This document shows positions 18,168 to 28,700 of a stretch of DNA of 64,000 bases, piece after piece. Within the stretch, counting starts at the first letter, position 1. Each line of letters starts with the position of its first letter. The notes under the pieces are model-generated. The model did not search any database and had not been told where the DNA came from. It worked only from the letters and a program-made list of their open reading frames with translations. The stretch is from Leptospira noumeaensis. Lineage in GTDB: Bacteria > Spirochaetota > Leptospiria > Leptospirales > Leptospiraceae. Made by a program: the position numbers and the translations under genes. The stretch spans positions 62,001 through 126,000 of the forward strand of contig NZ_RQFK01000026.1 of the NCBI RefSeq assembly GCF_004770765.1, read 5' to 3'.

Positions 18168-19261
18168 GAAAAAAGTGGGTTTCCTGGTTGGTTTAGTAGT
18201 TTTTCCCAACTTTCTTTAGTTTTTTCAAAGTTCTTTCGGAATACACCAGCTTCTTCGGCATTCGCAGTTTGTTTTGCCTTTGTCCAATTTTGAAATTCTT
18301 GTAAAGTAGTTTCGCGAAGATTGGCGAGTTGTTCTTCCCAATGGCGAAGTCTGGATTCTTCCAAATTTGTATGTTGGTTTAATGTTTCTTTTTCCTTTAG
18401 ATACATTGTTTTTTGTAGGATTTTTTCTTCTGAAACTTTTTTTAAATTATAAGTAAGACCAAAATAAGAAAGTCCTTTGATCATCCACTTGGATGGATCA
18501 TAATCAAACCAACGAATCCCGTTTCGGTAATCTGCTTGGAACTCGTGATGGAAGTTATGAAACCCTTCACCAAACGTAAAAAAGGCGATGATCCAATTGT
18601 CTCTTGCAGTTTGTTCTTTAGAAAAAGTTCGTTCTCCCCATACATGGCAAGCGCTGTTGATAAAAAAAGTAAACTGGTGAACCACAAAAAGTCGAAGGAA
18701 ACCCGCGACAAAAAACCCTTCTAAAAAAGAACCCCAGAACATAGTAATAAGTCCAGGAAGGAAAAAACACATAAAGATAGAAATAGAATAAAAATGTTTA
18801 TGTTGCCAAAGAACCAAAGGGTCATTTGCCAAATCTTGAACCCCATTTTGCACATACTTACGTTTGCGAAACAACCAACCAATATGGGCATACCAAAATC
18901 CTTTATTAATGGAATATGGATCTTTGTCAGTGTCTACAAATCGATGGTGGATGCGGTGGTCTTCACTCCATTCGAGAGCAGTGGATTGGAAGGCTGCTGC
19001 ACCAAATAGAAGTAACAGAAGTTTGATGGGAGATTTTGCTTCATAAGCTTTGTGTGAAAAAAGTCTATGGTATCCAACGGTAATCCCCATTCCGGTAGCA
19101 AAGAAATAAAATACAAATAAGGCCCAAGTGGCTAAGTGAATGGAAGCATAAAGGTAAAGGTAGAGAGTTCCAAAGATTCCTACCAAAGGAGAAGTGAGTA
19201 AAAATACCATCGTTACCCAATCTATGGGGGCTTGCGTTTTGATTTCAGCTTGTGTCGTCAT
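18164..19261 (-). CDS. membrane acyl-CoA/fatty acid desaturase (delta-9 type)
   Basis: This enzyme introduces a double bond in acyl chains with a di-iron centre. All three His boxes are present: HRLFSH, HRIHHRF and HNFHHEF, with four membrane helices arranged around them. The start at 19261 (MTTQAE) has CAGGA 7-8 bases upstream and is slightly better than the ATG six codons earlier at 19279. The last ~80 residues form a charged helical extension beyond the catalytic core, not part of the usual family. It probably adjusts membrane fluidity, fitting an environmental organism exposed to temperature shifts. Confidence 0.9.
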   Translation of the reverse strand: MTTQAEIKTQAPIDWVTMVFLLTSPLVGIFGTLYLYLYASIHLATWALFVFYFFATGMGITVGYHRLFSHKAYEAKSPIKLLLLLFGAAAFQSTALEWSEDHRIHHRFVDTDKDPYSINKGFWYAHIGWLFRKRKYVQNGVQDLANDPLVLWQHKHFYSISIFMCFFLPGLITMFWGSFLEGFFVAGFLRLFVVHQFTFFINSACHVWGERTFSKEQTARDNWIIAFFTFGEGFHNFHHEFQADYRNGIRWFDYDPSKWMIKGLSYFGLTYNLKKVSEEKILQKTMYLKEKETLNQHTNLEESRLRHWEEQLANLRETTLQEFQNWTKAKQTANAEEAGVFRKNFEKTKESWEKLLNQPGNPLFS

Positions 19262-19319
19262 AGAGAATTCCTGTTTCATGGTGTGGGAGTCCTCGGTAAG
19301 GATTCTGGTTGCAAAAAAA

Positions 19320-20441
19320 ATGAGTACAGAACGTTACAAACCGGGTTTTTTAGAAAAGTGGGGAAGACGGGTTCTTATTTCCATAGGCACTGGTTCCAAA
19401 AAACCTAAGGACTCAGGAAAAATTTTTGCCTCTCATTCAAAAACCCTTATCTTTTGGGGGATTTTTTGGTCTTTTTGGATTGGATTTTTACCCTCTGTGG
19501 CCTTTGTTGCCCTTGCGGCCGAATTACCTTCAGTCCAAATTTGGCCTCTACCTCACATAACTTACATTAGCCTTTCTGAATTTATTTTTCTTTTGGGATT
19601 TGTAACCATCGTTGAATTTTATCTCCTCTTTCGATTGGGATTTTTTCTTTCGTTTCGAATGGCAGAGTATGCAGACATTGAACTTGCGGAAGAACCAGAA
19701 CTCATCACCCCCATTCCAGGAATGATGGCTAGGTTGGTTTTAGAAATTCCCGATCCACGAATTCGATTGTATGGAATTGATCCTTATAAACATCTAAATG
19801 AAAGAGCATTATTTTTTCGGACTATTTTATATAAAAGTAAGGTTTTCCTTTCCAATATCATAGCCAAACTCCTATTAAAGGTATTTTTGGGCAGGACAGG
19901 ACTTAGGTTTCTGATTGAATACATATCTGGGCCAATCACTGGGCTTTGGGATAGTGTGACAACGTATTTGATATTGTTTGAACTACGAAAACGAATCATA
20001 ACTAGAAAACTATCGGATGCTATCTTACATAGATTTAAGCTGTTCGACCGTAGCCACCAACTCACAGAGTCTACCGTTCGTGCAGTAGCCATTGCGATTG
20101 TATTCACAAAAACCTTTCATCCTAACTTTGAATATTTGCTCTTTCGGTTGATAGGCCTGCTACCAAATAGAGATAAACTAACAAACTTAGACGATTGGAC
20201 AGAATTTGTCACATCCTTTCAAAGATTAACTATGGAAGAAAGAAAGTGGCCAATTACCATCTTTGCACTTTGTTCTTCTTTTGATGGATCCTTAAATAAA
20301 GAAGAGTTAGAAGCATTTCGGGAGATCACAGAAATTTCTCCTTCCTGGCTTTTGGATCGGGTTCGTCATTTGACTGTAACCATTCAGAAAGGAGAACTAT
20401 CAGAATCTTTACTTTGGATGGAAAAAATCCTTCCCGACTAA
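19320..20441 (+). CDS. conserved membrane protein of unknown function
   Basis: The 373-residue protein starts at MSTERYKPGFLEKWG; an upstream in-frame ATG at 19194 would lie antisense inside the desaturase gene and is rejected. Two clear membrane segments (about residues 40-65 and 80-105) are followed by a long cytosolic helical domain containing GIDPYKHLNERALFF, a third weak hydrophobic stretch, and a C-terminal region rich in Glu and Leu. The last part (WPITIFALCSSFDGSLNKEELEAFREI) has an EF-hand-like look, D-x-S-x-N-x-x-E, but a single loop by eye is weak evidence. It lies 48 bases upstream of tpx. Confidence 0.6.
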   Translation: MSTERYKPGFLEKWGRRVLISIGTGSKKPKDSGKIFASHSKTLIFWGIFWSFWIGFLPSVAFVALAAELPSVQIWPLPHITYISLSEFIFLLGFVTIVEFYLLFRLGFFLSFRMAEYADIELAEEPELITPIPGMMARLVLEIPDPRIRLYGIDPYKHLNERALFFRTILYKSKVFLSNIIAKLLLKVFLGRTGLRFLIEYISGPITGLWDSVTTYLILFELRKRIITRKLSDAILHRFKLFDRSHQLTESTVRAVAIAIVFTKTFHPNFEYLLFRLIGLLPNRDKLTNLDDWTEFVTSFQRLTMEERKWPITIFALCSSFDGSLNKEELEAFREITEISPSWLLDRVRHLTVTIQKGELSESLLWMEKILPD

Positions 20442-20489
20442 TCCGTTCGTTGAAAAACTAGAATTAATCTAAATACAAAGGAGATTATC

Positions 20490-21005
20490 ATGGCCCAAGT
20501 AACTCTCAAAGGAAATCCCGTTCCCCTAGAAGGAAACATTCCGCAACCAGGGGACAAAGCTCCTGATTTCCGAGTCGCAAAACAAGATCTAGGTGACTTA
20601 ACACTCAAAGACTTATCTGGAAAGGTAAAAATTCTCGTTGCAGTTCCCAGTTTGGATACGGCAGTTTGTGCCCTCGAAACTAAAAAGTTCAATGAAAAAG
20701 CAGCCAAAGAAAATGGAATCACCACTCTCATTATTTCTGGTGACCTTCCTTTTGCAATGAAACGTTTTTGTTCTACAGAAGGAATTGATTCTGAAAACTT
20801 AATCACAGGTTCTCAGTTTAAAGATTTTTCTTTTTCCAAAAATTACGGAACTCATATTGCTGCGGGTCCACTTGCCGGTCTTTCTGCTCGTGCCGTTTTT
20901 GTTGTAGATAAAGACGATATCGTAAGATATACAGAACTCGTACCGGAAATAGGTAGCGAACCTAATTACGATACAGTTCTTGCGGAAGCTAAGAAACTCG
21001 TTTAG
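20490..21005 (+). CDS. tpx: thiol peroxidase (Tpx-type peroxiredoxin)
   Basis: Tpx reduces hydrogen peroxide and alkyl peroxides through a Cys pair recycled by thioredoxin. The 171 residues match the family: GDKAPDF near the N-terminus, the peroxidatic Cys in [16 protein letters not shown], and the resolving Cys in [16 protein letters not shown] lies 8 bases before the ATG. It is likely a single gene and overlaps the 3' end of the convergent SbcC-like gene by 17 bases. Confidence 0.93.
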   Translation: MAQVTLKGNPVPLEGNIPQPGDKAPDFRVAKQDLGDLTLKDLSGKVKILVAVPSLDTAVCALETKKFNEKAAKENGITTLIISGDLPFAMKRFCSTEGIDSENLITGSQFKDFSFSKNYGTHIAAGPLAGLSARAVFVVDKDDIVRYTELVPEIGSEPNYDTVLAEAKKLV

Positions 21006-23298
21006 TCAACTCATGGATTTGGCAGGGTAGGTTGAAACCATCTGCCAGATCTTTTATCTTTGCCACCAAACCTTCATCAAAACTAAAAAACACAACCTTC
21101 CAATCTTCTTCTGCATTAGCGATACATTGTAAAGTGTAACTGAGAGCGGAGTCACGACGTTCCACATCCATATGTCGAAAGGGTTCGTCCAAAAGTAAAA
21201 AAGGCAAATTGAATTGTTTTCCAATGCGGAAGGCATATTCCAAACGTAGAACATAAGAAATTTGTTCTTTGGTTCCTGTGGATAGGTTTTGAAAAAGAAA
21301 ACTGTCACTAGAAGAATCTGTAGTGATTTGGATTTCGTCGGAGAATCCATTCCACTGGATTTGTTTTGTGGGACGTATTCCTTTGATTGCATCCATTCTT
21401 GTTTGTAAAGATTTAACAAGAGAGGACATTTTGTCCGTACTTTCACCTTGCATCTCAGAAAATATTTCGGACAACACCTCCAAACTTTGAAAGTTTCTTT
21501 CTAAATCATTTTTCCATTTTTCTTTAAGTTCTAAGTTACGTTTGTTTGTTTCCCATTCTTTTTGGGCAGGAACCATTTGTGATTCCAAAACAGCCTTTCC
21601 CGTATCTAACTTTTTTTCCAGTTCTACAATACTTCGTTCTAGTTCGCGGATTTTGTCTGAAAGAATTTGGATTTTATTTTCTAATCTTTGTTTGTTAGTT
21701 CTATCTTCAGATGAAAAAGTTTTGGAAATTCCTTTTTTCTCTAGGTCTGATACTTTTTCTTTTAGTTTGAGTTTGAGTTCGCCTAAATCGGTGGTTCCCC
21801 ATTTTTTGGATTCGGTTTTTAAGGATTCCGTTAGGGTTTTTAGTTTTTCTTGTTTCAATCGTATTTGAACATATAGTTCTGAAAGTTCGGATAATGACTG
21901 GACTGCCGCCTCTCGCCAAATACCTGCAAGCTCCTTCTCTTTTTCCAAAATAGTTTCACTCATTTTTTTATCTTCTAATCGAAGCCGAGTGATTTCTTCT
22001 TCCATAGAAGACAAATTAGAACCAAAACCTTCTGATTCCAATTTTTGTTTTGTGTATTCTCTTTCATACCTTTGGAAACATAAAGACAAGGAATCCATTG
22101 TTATGGATTCTGGTTTCCACTCACCCAAAGTTTTTGTTTCCATCTCCCTTACAATGCGGTGGACCATTTCATTCCATTTGGGTTCATCTTTTTCAAGTTT
22201 GATTTCTTTGGCTCGGAAGAGAAAAAACAAACCAACACCCAAAAACAAAATGGGAAGAATATAAATCCAACCATCCAGTCCTGAAAATATAGAAAAAATC
22301 AAAGAAAAAATTCCGAGAACACCGAATCCGCCCGCCAAACTTCTGTACAATGGATTCCAAATGGTTTTTTGAATCACAGGAGATTCTTCCTGAAACTTTC
22401 TCACTGTTTGTTTCCATGTTTCAAAAAATTCAAAATAGGATTCTAATTTTTTAGATTTTTGTTCGATTTGTTTTTTTTGAGCGGAAGACGATTCTAATTT
22501 TATCTCTAAATTAGTGAGTCTTTCTTTCGATAAACTTCGTTTTTGTTCGAGTGATTTGATTTCTCCATCCAACTCTTTGGATTTTTGATCCCAACCTGAT
22601 TTTAGGATTTTCTCTTCTTGTTTGGAACCAGATTCTAACGTTTCCCATTGTAATAGCTGGCCGTACAATCGATCGGCCTCGTTATGTTGTTCGGTTTCTT
22701 TTAGTTCAGACAACTCGGATTGCAATTTGTTTTGTTCCGTATTGGCATTCACTAATTCAAGTTTTAATTTTTGGCGTTGTATTTCCAGTTGAGGTAAATC
22801 AATAAATTGGGCTGAAATTTTATTTAGGGACATTTCTGATTCGTCAAATTTTTGTTTGGCGGTATTTAATTCAGATAAAGCCAAATTCCAGTCTTTGGCT
22901 GACTTTCTATTTCCTGTTTTTGCAAGGAGTTGTTCGACTTGTTCTTTTAATTGGGAAGGGTTATAACCACTATCAAATATTGTTTGTTCGATGGCAGTGA
23001 CCAGTTCTTTTTCGGATCCCACATCCATATTTCCTTCCCGAATCACAAGGGAATTCAAAAACAAATTGGGTGATAAACTGAGTTTCGAAATCCCTAAATC
23101 GGAATTTCTATCGGATTTGTATCGAGAACTCAAAGTAGCGCCAAATTTTGTGGTTCCAACCACTTTCACAAGTGCAGATACTAACGCATCTAAGATGGTT
23201 GTTTTTCCCGATTCATTGGGACCTGTAAACACGGTCACTCTATCGATTGGAAATTCTTTTTTAGAAAAAATTCCGAAGTTTTCTATTTTTAATTTCAT
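20989..23298 (-). CDS. YhaN/SbcC-like ATPase with coiled coils and membrane hairpin
   Basis: An SMC/Rad50-type ATPase of 769 residues: Walker [10 protein letters not shown] at about 26-34, long coiled coils, an ABC signature [18 protein letters not shown] and Walker [15 protein letters not shown] near the C-terminus. Unlike SbcC or Rad50, which are over 1000 residues with a CxxC zinc hook, this one is short, shows no CxxC at the coiled-coil apex, and instead has two membrane helices around residues 322-370. That layout matches YhaN. It overlaps the upstream nuclease gene by 4 bases, so the two form a complex-encoding pair. Confidence 0.82.
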   Translation of the reverse strand: MKLKIENFGIFSKKEFPIDRVTVFTGPNESGKTTILDALVSALVKVVGTTKFGATLSSRYKSDRNSDLGISKLSLSPNLFLNSLVIREGNMDVGSEKELVTAIEQTIFDSGYNPSQLKEQVEQLLAKTGNRKSAKDWNLALSELNTAKQKFDESEMSLNKISAQFIDLPQLEIQRQKLKLELVNANTEQNKLQSELSELKETEQHNEADRLYGQLLQWETLESGSKQEEKILKSGWDQKSKELDGEIKSLEQKRSLSKERLTNLEIKLESSSAQKKQIEQKSKKLESYFEFFETWKQTVRKFQEESPVIQKTIWNPLYRSLAGGFGVLGIFSLIFSIFSGLDGWIYILPILFLGVGLFFLFRAKEIKLEKDEPKWNEMVHRIVREMETKTLGEWKPESITMDSLSLCFQRYEREYTKQKLESEGFGSNLSSMEEEITRLRLEDKKMSETILEKEKELAGIWREAAVQSLSELSELYVQIRLKQEKLKTLTESLKTESKKWGTTDLGELKLKLKEKVSDLEKKGISKTFSSEDRTNKQRLENKIQILSDKIRELERSIVELEKKLDTGKAVLESQMVPAQKEWETNKRNLELKEKWKNDLERNFQSLEVLSEIFSEMQGESTDKMSSLVKSLQTRMDAIKGIRPTKQIQWNGFSDEIQITTDSSSDSFLFQNLSTGTKEQISYVLRLEYAFRIGKQFNLPFLLLDEPFRHMDVERRDSALSYTLQCIANAEEDWKVVFFSFDEGLVAKIKDLADGFNLPCQIHELTKRVS

Positions 23299-24386
23299 CG
23301 GTTTTTTTTACCTTCTAAGATCAATCGAATCCCGGTGACTCTTGTGTGTTTCCAAAGAATAGGATCCATTTGTTCTTTTCTTTCATTCATCTTATCAAGG
23401 AATTGTTTCACAAATTCATTTTCAGAAAGGTGTTGGATGACAGTGATTTGTGATTCATCGGGATCAAATTCCAAAATTCGGAATTTAGATTTCCAATCGC
23501 GAAGGGCTGTTTCCTGGAATTTTTGTTTTTCTGTCATCGAATCTACATAACCAAGGAAACGAAATACAATCCAATCTTGTGGACTTGATTCTTTTAGATA
23601 TGTTTCTATACTCTCTTCCGGTTTTCCTTCTGTATCCAAGGACACTAAAATTTCTCTATATTCACCAGCAGATTTCCAATAAACAGATTCCGTACGAATT
23701 GTACTTCCTTCTACATGGATAAAAAACCCGCCTCTTTTTCCAGACTCTCCTTTTCTCCAAACACGAGATGATCCCGCATAACCAACCTCACAATTTCCAA
23801 CAGTACCTTTTCGTGCACGGTGTAAATGTCCAATGGCAAGATAATCCATACCTAAACTTTGAATTAAATTGGGATCTAAGTATGATCCTCCTTCTTCCTC
23901 TTCCTCACTTAGTCCCGTAAAACTCATTCCAGAAACGGTTCCGTGTGCGAGTCCGATCCGAAGTTTTGTTTTTTTTGCAGGTGGAGGAGAAAGTAAAAGT
24001 TCAGAATAGTTTTCTTGGTGAGGGATGGATAAAAATTCAATTCCGCTATCTTCAAATAAAAAATAAGGTGTGGTGTCTAAAACTTTTACCTTTGAAGACC
24101 AATCATAATCCGCATAACGGTTGTTTTTTCCTTTTTTCTCTAAAATTTCATGATTCCCAGGAAGGAAATAAATGATTCCTGAATAGGAAGATATTTCTTT
24201 TAAAAATTCAGAACGCAGTGCTTCTAAATCAGGAAAGGTATTAAAAAGATCTCCACAAAATAGGATACGATCACATTTGGTAGACTCTGCTGTTTGGAGG
24301 ATTTCTCGTAATACGGAAAGTGAATAATTCTGTTCTTCCGGGGAATTTTTAGAAAGGTGGAGGTCTGAAACTTGTAATAACTTCAT
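23295..24386 (-). CDS. SbcD/YhaO-like metallophosphoesterase (DNA exonuclease subunit)
   Basis: A calcineurin-fold phosphoesterase of 363 residues with the Mre11/SbcD motifs in order: DLHLSK, FCGDLFNT, GNHEIL, LAHGTVSG and GHLHRARKG. These hold the two-metal site for nuclease activity. The C-terminal 140 residues would form the capping domain and the ATPase-binding region. It is translationally coupled to the YhaN-like ATPase gene, as expected for an Mre11-Rad50-type pair acting on DNA ends. The sequence upstream of its ATG has a G-rich stretch but no close ribosome binding site. Confidence 0.85.
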   Translation of the reverse strand: MKLLQVSDLHLSKNSPEEQNYSLSVLREILQTAESTKCDRILFCGDLFNTFPDLEALRSEFLKEISSYSGIIYFLPGNHEILEKKGKNNRYADYDWSSKVKVLDTTPYFLFEDSGIEFLSIPHQENYSELLLSPPPAKKTKLRIGLAHGTVSGMSFTGLSEEEEEGGSYLDPNLIQSLGMDYLAIGHLHRARKGTVGNCEVGYAGSSRVWRKGESGKRGGFFIHVEGSTIRTESVYWKSAGEYREILVSLDTEGKPEESIETYLKESSPQDWIVFRFLGYVDSMTEKQKFQETALRDWKSKFRILEFDPDESQITVIQHLSENEFVKQFLDKMNERKEQMDPILWKHTRVTGIRLILEGKKNR

Positions 24387-24461
24387 ATTGTAGCTTAAGG
24401 GAGAGTTTACCTCCCCCCTGGGACAAAATAAAGAAATTACGAAAAAAAAGCAAGGGAGCTC

Positions 24462-25655
24462 TTAAATCAGCCGGTCTTTTTTAAACTCCGCAATTTTATC
24501 TTTTGGAAAGCCCAAACCAGCCAAAATCTCTTCTGTATGTTCCCCATGTTCTGGCGGGTCGTTTCTGTAAACAAATGGGGTTTCTGAAAAATGAAACGGA
24601 GATCCAAATTGTAAAATTGGACCGTATTTCGGATGGTTTCTTTCTATGACCATACCGCGATCTTTCATATGTGGATCTTCTGAAACTTCCTTCATATTGA
24701 GAATAGGAGAAAGACAAGCATCCGTATTGTCAAAGATTGGTTGTAAATCAGAATAGGTTTTGGACTTAAAATAATCGGTTAACTTTTGTTTAATGAGCGG
24801 AATGTTTTCTTCGTTCATCGGATGGTCTTTGGTTAAGTTTTCCATTCCTGCTGCCCGTAAAAAAGTTTGGAAGAACATATCTTCTAAGGCACCAAGTGCT
24901 ACATACCTTCCTTCTTTCGTTTCATAAACATTATAGTTTGGTAATTTACCAGATAGAATATCATTCCCTGCTTCAGGAGATTTTTCCGAAGAAGACAAGA
25001 TACCACCGTATAACGAAAGAAATTGGAGAGATGCATCCGTCATGGAGATATCAATCCTTTGTCCTTTCCCTGTTTTTTCTCTATAATAAAGAGCGGCAAG
25101 GATCGCAGAAAGAGCAGTCAGTGTCCCTCCTCCCACATCTGCCATTTGAAAACCAGCAGGTCTTGGTGGATTTCCCGTTTGGTCAAGTACACCAGAGATG
25201 GCTAAGTAGTTCAAATCGTGTCCCGCAAAGTCTACGTATTTTCCCGAGATACCGTAGCCAGAAATTCCACAGTAAATCAACTTAGGAAATTTTTCTTTTA
25301 AAACATCATAACCAATTCCCATCTTATCCATTCCATCAGGACGGAAACCTTCTAGTAAAATGTCTGCATCTTCTAAAAGTTTAAAAAGAATATCTTTGGC
25401 TTGTTCTCGTTTTAGATTCAGTGTGATCGCTTTTTTATTTCGATTCAACATCATGTACAAAGCGGGATATCCTGTTTTGCCTTTGAACATGGCACGAGAC
25501 CCATCATAAGCTCTTGGGTTTTCAATTTTGATGACTTCTGCTCCCATATCCGCTAAGTGTTGCGAACAGAGTGGGCCCGGAAGGAGTAAAGATAAGTCGA
25601 CAACTTTTACACCAGCAAGTGGTCCTTTGGATGGTTGGTTTTGATTTTGGCTCAT
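24462..25655 (-). CDS. class III CoA-transferase family protein, alpha-methylacyl-CoA racemase-like
   Basis: The 397-residue protein belongs to the CaiB/BaiF family: VKVVDLSLLLPGPLCSQHLADMGA at the start, then RNKKAITLNLK. AGHDLNYLAISG and MADVGGGTLTALSAIL carry the His and Asp used by alpha-methylacyl-CoA racemases, and ALEDMFF carries the matching Glu; formyl-CoA transferases use different residues. It would epimerise 2-methylacyl-CoA during branched-chain fatty acid oxidation. The family is certain, while the exact substrate is inference. It lies 75 bases downstream of the yhaO-like gene on the same strand. Confidence 0.85.
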   Translation of the reverse strand: MSQNQNQPSKGPLAGVKVVDLSLLLPGPLCSQHLADMGAEVIKIENPRAYDGSRAMFKGKTGYPALYMMLNRNKKAITLNLKREQAKDILFKLLEDADILLEGFRPDGMDKMGIGYDVLKEKFPKLIYCGISGYGISGKYVDFAGHDLNYLAISGVLDQTGNPPRPAGFQMADVGGGTLTALSAILAALYYREKTGKGQRIDISMTDASLQFLSLYGGILSSSEKSPEAGNDILSGKLPNYNVYETKEGRYVALGALEDMFFQTFLRAAGMENLTKDHPMNEENIPLIKQKLTDYFKSKTYSDLQPIFDNTDACLSPILNMKEVSEDPHMKDRGMVIERNHPKYGPILQFGSPFHFSETPFVYRNDPPEHGEHTEEILAGLGFPKDKIAEFKKDRLI

Positions 25656-25762
25656 TTTGTTTTATTGCAGTCCTGGAAATTTTTTTCTGATTAAAGGTAT
25701 TTTTCTCGTAATATATAGAGGGAGAACCCTAACTGGAACCGATACGAGTACAAAAGGGAATC

Positions 25763-28700
25763 ATGTTCAGAGTCTGTATTTCCAGCATTTTCCTCGTTCT
25801 CTCCAGCCTTACAGCCTCTTGCCAATCCATAACACCTTTGAATTTACAGATGTTATTCGGATCTTTTTTTGCTTCTACAACGGGGCAAGGTTCTGTCATT
25901 TACGAAGCTCCGAATTTTTTATTTACGAGTGAAAATGGAAAACAAGCAGAATTCACAATTCGTTTGAACATAGAACCAAACAGTTCAGTAAGAATTGGGC
26001 CCATCTCTGTCTCTGATCCCACTGAAGGTGTACTTTTATCAGCAACTTATCTGGATTTTACAGAAGATAATTGGGACACACCGCAGAGCGTTCGTTTGGC
26101 GGGAGTAGATGATTTAATAGCTGATGGAAATCAAAATTATAGAGTCCAACTAGGAAGTATATTTACAACAGACATACGATTTTCCGGACAAGGACTTCCA
26201 GTATTGCTTGTTGTGAATACTGACGATGAATCCTCTGGTGTGGCAGCAAGTCCTACTTTTGGTCTCCTCACATCCGAAACCGGAGAAACGGGAACCATTG
26301 CTTATGTTTTACAAACGAGACCTATGCAAGATGTCATCATTCGGAATTTTGTTTCGAGTGATACAACAGAGGCTACCGTTGCAGCAGTAGAACTTGTATT
26401 CACACCTAACAACTGGAATGTGCCACAAACCATTATTGTCACCGGTATAGATGATTTTAGTGTGGATGAAAGTACTTTTCAAATTTCAGCAGATCCCACA
26501 GTTTCCAATGATCCCGCTTATATGGGAAAACCGATTCCTGTCATTACAGGAACCAATGTGGATGATGATATTGCAGGGTTTACTGTTGTCAATTTATCTG
26601 GACTCACAACCACCGAAGCCGGTGGAGCGGTAAGTTTTGCAGTTGTCATGAATACTCTGCCTACAAGTTCAGTAACCATTCCTTCCATCGTAGCCACGCC
26701 GAGTTCGGAAGGAACAGCATCCCCTTCTTCTCTTACCTTTGCGCCGGGGACATGGTTTACTCCTCAAATTGTTACTGTGACTGGAGTGAACGATTTTATA
26801 GTAGATGGCCCGAAAACGGTTTCCATTGTTGTTGGTGCTGCCACTTCAGCGGATACAGATTACAATGGTTTGGCGGGCCCGGTATTTCCTTCGGTGACTA
26901 ACTCAGATGATGATGTTCCTGGTTTCGTTCTTACGGCGCCAGGTAGTTTGACCATTTCAGAAAATGGAGGGAATCTTTCCTTTGCCATCCATCTTTTGTC
27001 CCAACCACCTCCAGGATTTACAGTCACACTCACAGGAATTTCAGAAAACAATACGATCACAAATATCAATACCACGAGCCTAGTTTTTACGAATGCTAAT
27101 TGGAACGTAGACCAATATGTCAACGTGACCACAAATAACAATTCCATCGATGAAGACACAAGAACTGTTACCTTACAGTTTGGATCTGTGGATACAGGTG
27201 GGACTGCCGATCCTGTGTATAACTCAGTATCACCGCCGGCATCTGTAACCATTTTGGTCACAGATGATGACACGGCAGGTTTTACTGTCACACCCGTTGG
27301 TGGACTTGTGGTGCATGAAAATGGAACCCCTTCGACTGAAACCTTTACCGTTGTTTTAAATTCACAACCCACAAACTCTGTCAGTATCCCAAGCATCACA
27401 TCGAGTAATACTTCTGAAATTACCGTTTCTCCCAATTCCTTAAACTTCACCACTGGGAATTGGAACACACCGCAGACTGTCACCATCACATCCGTGTTAG
27501 ATGGAACTGACGATGGAGATCAAAATGTAAACATCTCTTTCGGAAATTCATCCTCTTCGGACCCCAAGTACAACTCTGTATCCATTCCTGCCGTCACCGC
27601 GATCAATACAGATAGTAATGAACCATTGGTTCGTATTCAAAATCTTTCGGCATCTTCCATGGTTGAAAATGGAACGTCTACCATCACATTTGAAATTAGA
27701 CTTTCCTTAAAACCAAATTCCAATGTTACCATTGGGCCCATCACTTCCTCCGATGGAACAGAAGCAGTGTTACTTAATAGTTCCGCAGGAGTTGCCGCTT
27801 CTCGCACACTTACCTTTACACCAACGAATGGCCAAGCCGCTAGTTATTCCGGCAATACCAGTGATAGTGGATGGGATGTGGCTCAAGTTGTGACCATTCG
27901 TTCTGTTTCCGATTCCTTTGATGATGGAAATATTCCTGTTACCATTCATATCCCCCAAGCAAATGGTTCTTATTTTACAGGGCTTTATCCTACTGGAACT
28001 CTTCCTGGGTATACAGAAGCTAGCGGTAATTTGGTGATCACCATCACCGACAACGATACAGTTGGTTTTACCATTTCATCCACCACACTGAACCTTACCG
28101 AAGGGGGAAGTGATGGAACGTTTACGGTTCGTTTGAATGCGGCTCCTTGTGACACTCCTGGGAATTTATCTGCCTGCGCCACGGGATCTGTAACCATTCC
28201 GATCTCAGGAGAAACATTTAACTTACCCGACAGTGTGCAGTATACATTTTCACCAACCAGTTTGACATTCAATCAAACCAATTTTTCTACAAATCAAACA
28301 GTGACTATTGTTGTTATTAACGACTCTATCAATGAAATTAATATAAGATCTCATACACTCACACTTGGTGCCATCACAGGTTCGGGAACCGATTATGAGG
28401 GAATGAATCCACCTGATGTCACAATCAACATTACTGACGATGACAATCCTTCGCCGAGTATCCTATTCACTCTCGATGCAGGACAACCTTACTTCACTAC
28501 AGAGTCAGGACAATCGGCGATGTATAGCCTAAGGCTTGGTAGTCAACCCATTCCAGGAAACCAAGTCACAGTTACCTTGGCTACCTCCGATGCCACAGAA
28601 GGGATGATTAATGATGGAGGAACACCCGTTAGTTCTAAACAGTATATCTTTGATGAAACGAATTGGAGTACATCCGTTCCTGTGGAAATTCAAGGAGTTT

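Noticed and set aside
19194..19319. Longer start for the membrane protein gene at 19320
   Set aside because: The extension lies antisense inside the desaturase gene and adds residues with no membrane or domain logic.
26860..27489. 209-codon minus-strand frame inside the Calx-beta gene
   Set aside because: A mirror of the Thr/Val/Ser-rich repeats; no start signal and no family likeness.
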